A DNA stretch of 64,000 nucleotides from Bettongia penicillata ogilbyi. Lineage: Eukaryota > Chordata > Mammalia > Diprotodontia > Potoroidae. Where the stretch lies: assembly GCA_023548195.1 (NCBI GenBank), contig JAJHZJ010000014.1, positions 13,988,718-14,052,717 of the forward strand, written 5' to 3'. Position 1 is the first letter of the stretch. Every line of letters begins with the position of its first letter. Made by a program: the position numbers and the translations under genes. This document shows positions 58,449-64,000 of this stretch, piece by piece. The notes beneath the pieces were generated by a model, which was not told where the DNA came from, did not search any database, and saw nothing but the letters and a program-made list of their open reading frames with translations.

Positions 58449-59062
58449 TTTTTTTGTCAGTGATTAATTTGTTTTCAATTTTCAACAATCACTTCCATAA
58501 CTTTTAAACTTTTCTCTCCCTCCCTGCCCCTCCATTCCCACTATGGCATGCAATCTTATATGACTTCTACACATACATTCTTATTAAACACATTTTCACA
58601 TTAGTTAGTCATGTTGCATAGAAGAATAAAAACAAATGGGAGAAACCATGAGAAAAACAAAACCAAAACAGAACATAACAAAATAGAAAATAATCTGCTT
58701 CATTTGGAGTTCTGACTGTGTAGTTCTTTCTCTGGATGTGGATGGCATTTTGCATCGAGTCCTTTGGAAATGTTTTAGGTCCATGTATTGCTGTGAAGGA
58801 CTAAATCTGTTATAAACAGTTCTTGCACACAATGGCTGTTACTGTGTATAATGCTTTCGTGGTTCTGCATATTTCACTCAGCATCATTTCATATCAGTCT
58901 TTCACATTTTTCTGAAGTCTGCCAGTTTTTTCATTTGTAATAGCACAATAGTATTCCATTATATTCATATACCACAACTTATTCAGCCATCCCCCAATTG
59001 AAGGACATCCTCTCAATTTCCTCTCAAAAAGAGCTGCTACAAATATTTTTGTACATGTAGGA
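58449..59062 (-). mobile_element. 5'-truncated L1 3'UTR inserted in HAL1 copy D
   Basis: The plus strand starts with a T-run (the reversed A-tail) and continues with the antisense L1 3'UTR seen at 26325-26920: 'gaaaccatgagaaaaacaaa', 'cataccacaacttattcagc', 'aaaagagctgctacaaatat'. HAL1 sequence resumes after it at about 59063. Confidence 0.78.
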
Positions 59063-59114
59063 AAAGAGTCCAACTTTAAGAAAGAGTTAAAAACTTAAGT
59101 AATTAGCTGAGAAA

Positions 59115-60152
59115 ATGAGCAAAAAGCATAAAAAAACCTCAGACTATAGAATCTTACTTTGGTGACAAAGAAGATCAAAACATACAACCAGTAGATGACA
59201 ACTAAGTCAAATCACCTACATCCAAAGCCTCCAAGAAAAATATGAATTTGTTGCAGGCTATGGAACTCATAGCTCATAAAAGATTTTTAAAATCATGAAA
59301 GAGAAGTAGAGGAAATATTGGGTAGAGAAATGAGTGTGATGCAACAAAATCATGAAAAATGTGCCAACAGGAGATCCAAAAAAACACTGAAAAAAATAAT
59401 TCTTTAAGAAAATGAAATAACCCAAAGGGCAAAAGAGGTCCAAAAAGCCAATGAAGAGAAGAATGCCTTAAAAAGCAAAATTGGCCAAATGGAAAAGGAG
59501 GTTCAAAAGCTCACTGAAGAAAATAATTCCTTCAAAATTAGAATGGAACAAATGGAAGCTAATGACTCTGTGAGAAATCAAGAAATTTGAAATCAGAACC
59601 AAAAGAATGGAAAAAGAAGACAATGTGAAATATCTCACTAGAGAATCAACTAACCTGGAAAATAGATCCAGGAGGGGTAATTTAAAAATTATTGTGCTAC
59701 CTGAAAGTCATGATCAGAAAAAGACATCATCTTTCAAGCAATTATCAAGGAAAACTGCCCTGATATTCCATAACTAGAGGGAAAAATAGGAATGGAAAGA
59801 ATCCACATTGCAGTCATATTGTAGCCAAATTCCAGACTTCCAAGGTCAAGGAGAAAATATTGCAAGCAGCCAGAAAGAAACAATTCAAGTATTGTGGAAA
59901 CACAATCAGGATAATACAAGATTTAGCAGCTTTTACATTAAGGAATCAGAAGTCTAGGAATATGATATTCCAAAGGTCAAAGGAATAGGATTAAACCAAG
60001 AAACACTGACCCAACAAAACTGAGTATTTTCCTTCAGGGGAAAAAATGGATATTCAATGAAATAGAGGACTTTTGAGTGTAATTCTTGATGAAAAGACCA
60101 GAGCTGAATAAAAAATTTAACTTTTAAATACAAGACTCAAGAGAAGCATGAA
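59115..60152 (+). pseudogene. HAL1 copy D ORF1, heavily broken
   Basis: It starts MSKKHKKT, and after a frameshift shows 'TIESYFGDKED' as in the other copies. Coiled-coil segments ('GQMEKEVQKLTEENNSFKIR' in one frame) and the C-terminal 'YCGNTIRIIQDLAA' region near 59895 remain. Many stops and indels make it the most decayed of the four ORF1 copies. The 3' end is approximate. Confidence 0.75.
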
Positions 60153-61345
60153 AATGTTAACAAGAAAGAGAAATCATACAGGACTTATTAAAGTTGAGCT
60201 GTTTACATTTCTACATGGAAAGATAATATATGTAACTTGAGACCTTTCCCATTATTAGGATAGTTGGAGGGAATACACACACACACACACACACATACAC
60301 ACACATATATACACATACATACACATATACATATAAGTACATAAGTTTATACACATGCACAAACACACATACATGCATGTATCTATGTGTTTTGTTTGTG
60401 CGTGTACGTGTGTATATATATACACATACATGAACACTTATCTATGTCTATACCTATAATCTATATCTAAACACCTATATCTATGTCTATATCTATATCT
60501 ATCTATCTATAGACTGGGGGCACATGGTGGGTTGAATATGAAAGGATGATATCTAAAATATAAAATTAAGAGGTGAAAGAGAAATATAGAGGGAGAAAGA
60601 GAAAGAGAGAGGTAGAATAGAGTAAGTTATCTCTCATAAAAGAGCCAAGAAAAATCTTTTACATTGGAGTGGAAGAGCAGTGAGGGGAGAGGGAATAAAT
60701 GAACTTTATTCTCATCATATTTGACTTAAGGAGAGAATAATATACACACTCAATTGGTTATGGAAATCCATCTTACACTACAGGAAAGTAGGGGGAAGGG
60801 GATAAGCAAGGGGAGTATGATAGAAGGGAGGGCAGATGTGAGGAGGTGGTAGTCAGAAGTTATCCACTTTGGGGATAGACAAGGTCAAAGGAGAGAATTG
60901 AATAAAGGGGGCAGGATGAGGTGGAGAGAAATATAGTTAGTCTTTCACAACAAGACTATTATGGAAGTATTTTGCATAACTACCTATGTACAATCTATAT
61001 AGAATTACTTGCCTTCTTGATGAGAATGAGTGGGGAGGGAAGAAGAGAGGGAATTTGAAACTCAAAGTTTTTAAAATGAATATTAAAAATTAATTTTGAA
61101 TGCAATTGGGCAACAAGATATACAGGCAATGGGGTACAGAAGCCTATTCTGACTTACAGGAAAATAGAAGGGAAGAGGGATAAGGGCAGTGGAGGGAGTG
61201 ATAGAAGGGAGGGCAGCCTGGGGGAAGGAGTAATCAGAATGCACACTACCTTGGACTGGGAGGAAGGGAGAGATGGGGAGAAAATTTGGAACTCAAAATC
61301 TTGTATAAGAGAATGTTGAAAACTAAAAATAAATAAATTAATAAG

Positions 61346-62055
61346 AAAGTCAACCACAAAAATTGGGAGGTAGGGGAAGAATAAAAAAATGCTGAATCCA
61401 GTTATTTCTACTCTTGTTCTTTGGCTCCTGGTTTGTGTGCATCTGGGTGTGAGACCAAGGCCATTCATTAAAGGTATGCTGTACAGAGAAATACGAAATG
61501 AGTGGGCCAAATCAGGCCAAAATCATGGAAAATGCAATAGGCATAGAGTTGAAAAATGAGAACAAATGGATGTGCAAGGACTCCCTTTCTTTGAGGACTG
61601 CCTTTGAGAATACTCTGTGTTCCACTAGTGATATACAAGCAAAATGAGTGTCAGGAGTCCTCCTCAAGAGCTAACCGGACTGGAAGGGCAATATCAGAGG
61701 TCCCAAATAGTGATAAGATGGTAAGTGAGGAAAAGTAGAGGAGAAACCGTTGCCTTCGGTCCTAATGTGATATTGAACCTCCAGAAGACACTGAGTGGAA
61801 AATATTTGAACTACATATCATATCCCTGTGAAAATGACTGATATGAAGAAATAATTTCATGAATCTGAACTGAGTTCCTCAAAGTCCTGGGTTGTGGTAT
61901 GCCATAAATTGGTGAAGGGTTGCCTCGGTCTGGGAAAAGCCATGAGTGCAGAGTATATATGGTAGTGGTTTTAATGTATTTCATTTTATTTGATTCCATT
62001 TGCTTCTGTATGAATAAAGAGTTCTATAGTAAACAACAACAGCAAAAAAAAAAAA
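61346..62055 (+). other. Probable 3'-transduced sequence with its own poly(A)
   Basis: This 0.7-kb segment follows the HAL1 copy D tail without a duplication. It ends with an AATAAA signal (62013-62018), about 25 bases, and an A12 run (62044-62055), and is followed by 'gaattgcagttaatt', which mirrors the L1 bases just before HAL1 copy D (57606-57620, 'gaattacaaaatgga'). This is what results when transcription reads past the element's own weak signal and stops at a downstream one. An independent retrocopy of an unknown mRNA is the alternative. No protein similarity was seen in it. Confidence 0.6.
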
Positions 62056-62345
62056 GAATTGCAGTTAATTACCACATAAAAGAGTGTTTCAAATAATGAA
62101 TAATAATAGAAATGCTTATCAAATAACCTTGATCCTGCAATTTAGCAAAAAAGACAAAAAAATGGCAATAGTGTGTTTTGGAGGGGTTGTGGGAAATTAG
62201 GTACACTGATACAGTTTTGATGGAGTTATGAATTAGTAAAACCATTCTGGAAAACAGATAAAGAGACTAAAATATCCATAACTTTTGACCCACAGATTGC
62301 ATTGTTAGGCTTATACTCTAAAGAAAAAAGTCCTTATATACACCT

Positions 62346-63115
62346 GTTTTATGGGATAGTTCTTTGGGAGGGGAAAGAGAAGGGACACTAGGGAAAACTA
62401 TTATTGAGGTCAGATTCAGGAGGGTGGTTCTAGTGTGAAAATATTCACTTGGACTTTCTCTGTAGCCATTGGGAGCTTTTATTTACATAAAAAAGCAACA
62501 CGGGCCTTGTTAGCAAGAAGCTATTGAAAAGGCATTTATTGGGGTGATGCACCCAAGTGGATCTGCTTCCATGTGGGAGAAACAGAAGAAAGATCCTGTT
62601 CTCCTAAGGGAGCAGAGAGGCCACTGCTTCTACGAGGCAAAAGTGGTTAGCCAAGTTAAAGGCATGATTTAAACACAATTTTATGGAATGGGGTAAAGGG
62701 GACAAGAGTATGGGAGGATAAGACACAGATAAGTAAAGAGAATAAGAAAGTGGACGGGAAGAGTTTTTCTGGAATTGGGGAGGTGTTTTGTGAAAGCCCA
62801 CAGTTAAGTCCACAATAGGGGTCTTCAACACATAGTCTTCTTTGGTCACTTTTCTGGCTGGTCCCATCCTACAGTTTATCTCCTGCCTCACATCCTGCAT
62901 CTTGCTTGCTTGATCTGCCTGCAGCACTCTTTTCTACCTCATCACTATCATGGTATAAAAAACAAAAGACCCAATAAAAACATTAAAATATACTTATAAT
63001 ATGATAAAAAGAAACTTCTTCCCTCTCATTTCTGTTTGATAAGAGAAAGTAGTATTGCTAATGGAACATATATGTATTTATATAGGAGGAACATATATAA
63101 TATCAGATAGAAGAC
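62346..63115. other. Non-coding stretch
   Basis: No gene is recognised. The minus-strand frame at 62604-62927 (107 codons) has no similarity that I know and no supporting start context. Confidence 0.5.
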
Positions 63116-63119
63116 AGGA

Positions 63120-63300
63120 TGTAGATTTGGAAGGGACTTTAAACCCTTTTCTTTTATACATGAGGAAGTGGAAACCTAGAGAGGTTAAATGACTTATCCA
63201 AAGTTAGACAATGAATTAGTAACAGAGCTGAGATCCTGATCCATGTCCTCTGATGCCAAATCTTAGAGTTCTCCACAGCTGCCTCTGAAGTAATGATGCT
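63120..63300 (-). repeat. MIR fragment
   Basis: 'tacatgaggaagtggaaacc', 'gttaaatgacttatccaaag', 'cagagctgagatcctgatcc' give the antisense MIR order over most of its length. Confidence 0.75.
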
Positions 63301-63689
63301 GTGTTTTTCTTTGGGAGCACACCCAGAACTTCTCAAATTGCATAAATCTACCTCGCTGCATGTTTTTTTTTATCCTTGCAACCATGGAAGAAGAGTGTGA
63401 GAAATGCTGAAAATGACCTATCAGTTACTAGCACATTCTTAGATAGTTTATTTTATCTTTATGTAGCCTTTCTCCAGCACCACATATTTGCCAAGTTAAC
63501 TAGTTAACCATAAGAAGAAGGTTTAAGACAAATTCAGTTAGTCCCACTGAGAATGGACAGGATAGCACAAGGATCATATGAAGATTTCTTATCTTCTCCA
63601 TGCTGACATTACCTAAATATTTTGTTTTATAAGCTTTGATTGTATCTGGCTATTCTAATTTTCTTCTGTTTCCTTTCTATTTTTGGTGT

Positions 63690-64000
63690 CAATTGTTTTT
63701 ATTTTTAAATGTATAATATTTTATTTTCCCCCAATTACATGTTAAAACATTTTTTTTAAAATTGGTTTTTATTTTAGTTTTGAGGTACAAATTCTTATCC
63801 CTTCCTCAATCACAACATTCCCTCTTTCTTGAGATGGTAAGCAATCAGACATAGATTACATACATGTATGCAATCATGTAGAATATTTCCATATTAGTCA
63901 TTTTGTACAAGAAGACTCAAATATAAAAAAGAAAGAAAATGGAAAATAGCATACTTCAGTCTATATTCAGATAACATCAGTTATTTCTGTGGAGGTCAAT
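63690..64000 (-). mobile_element. L1 3' end, antisense, cut by the window edge
   Basis: It begins with the T/A-rich reversed tail, then 'ttttgaggtacaaattctta', 'attagtcattttgtacaaga' and 'ataacatcag', as in the L1 3'UTR at 26325-26600. It continues past the end of the window. Confidence 0.68.

Larger units (their letters stand above)
57620..61345 (+). mobile_element. HAL1-like half-LINE, copy D, with an L1 fragment inside
   Basis: The 5' end 'gagggtggagccaagatggt' matches copy C, followed by the leader (to 58448), ORF1 remains (59115-60150), a CA repeat (60274-60294) and the purine-rich 3'UTR ending 'aaataaataaattaataaga' near 61345. A 5'-truncated antisense L1 (58449-59062) interrupts the leader just before ORF1. 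No target-site duplication follows its own tail. The matching L1 sequence resumes only at 62056, after about 700 bp of extra sequence. Confidence 0.82.
56591..62345 (+). mobile_element. Old L1 (+), ORF2 C-terminal region, split by two insertions
   Basis: Three pieces follow each other in L1 order. 56591-56733 has 'gttaggctgtgtcaatatga' and 'atcaaattatcaaaggg'. 56976-57619 has 'gatctagaatgtcaaaggaa', 'tgatagaaactactgggaaa' and 'aaacaccttatgtcatat'. 62056-62345 has 'gaattgcagttaattaccac', 'aggggttgtgggaaattagg' and 'acttttgacccacagattgc'. A SINE sits between pieces one and two, and HAL1 copy D plus extra sequence between two and three. No open frame remains. Confidence 0.72.

Noticed and set aside
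58449..59062. A HAL1-specific leader exon or promoter
   Set aside because: The segment matches the antisense L1 3'UTR elsewhere in the window and begins with a reversed A-tail, so it is a later L1 insertion.
62604..62927. A 107-codon minus-strand gene
   Set aside because: Single isolated frame without similarity or conserved start context; length is within chance expectation for this much sequence.

Overview
This window looks like AT-rich intergenic or intronic DNA from a marsupial. The evidence is its repeat content. There are several copies of a half-LINE family (HAL1-like: an L1 ORF1 but no ORF2), a BovB/RTE LINE, tRNA/CORE-type SINEs of the kind abundant in opossums and Australian marsupials, older L2 and MIR fragments, diverged L1 pieces and a class II (betaretrovirus-like) provirus. 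The species cannot be fixed from sequence alone. I found no intact host protein-coding gene and no convincing host exon. All recognisable coding sequence is retrotransposon, endogenous retrovirus or processed pseudogene.

Region by region: 1-12.9 kb is mostly unique AT-rich DNA with MIR, SINE, L2 and L1 fragments. At 13-14.2 kb lies an antisense BovB LINE. From 14.2 to 17.8 kb an old antisense L1/HAL1-type ORF1 has been broken by a 905-bp repeat carrying a tRNA-Arg-like segment (with a 12-bp target-site duplication, TSD) and by a full-length LDHA retrocopy (16-bp TSD). An AHCY retrocopy lies next to it, probably in the same old element. From 19.9 to 40.4 kb there are ancient LINE fragments, several antisense L1 3' ends, an internally deleted LINE with a C-terminal zinc finger, a pair of diverged LTR-like direct repeats and a long GGAAA tract.

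From 40.4 to 62.3 kb the DNA is almost entirely retroelement: HAL1 copy A (+), HAL1 copy B (-), a 6.4-kb provirus with two 572-bp LTRs and a 6-bp TSD, HAL1 copy C (-), and an L1 (+) interrupted first by a SINE and then by HAL1 copy D (+). Copy D appears to carry about 700 bp of 3'-transduced flanking sequence ending in its own polyadenylation signal and A-tail.

The parts fit one history. L1-type machinery (A-tails, TT/AA-like target sites, 12-18-bp TSDs) inserted the HAL1 copies, SINEs and retrocopies. The provirus used its own integration chemistry (6-bp TSD, TG...CA ends). Its LTRs are nearly identical although gag, pol and env are deleted and broken, so it was probably already defective when it integrated and was mobilised by proteins supplied from elsewhere.
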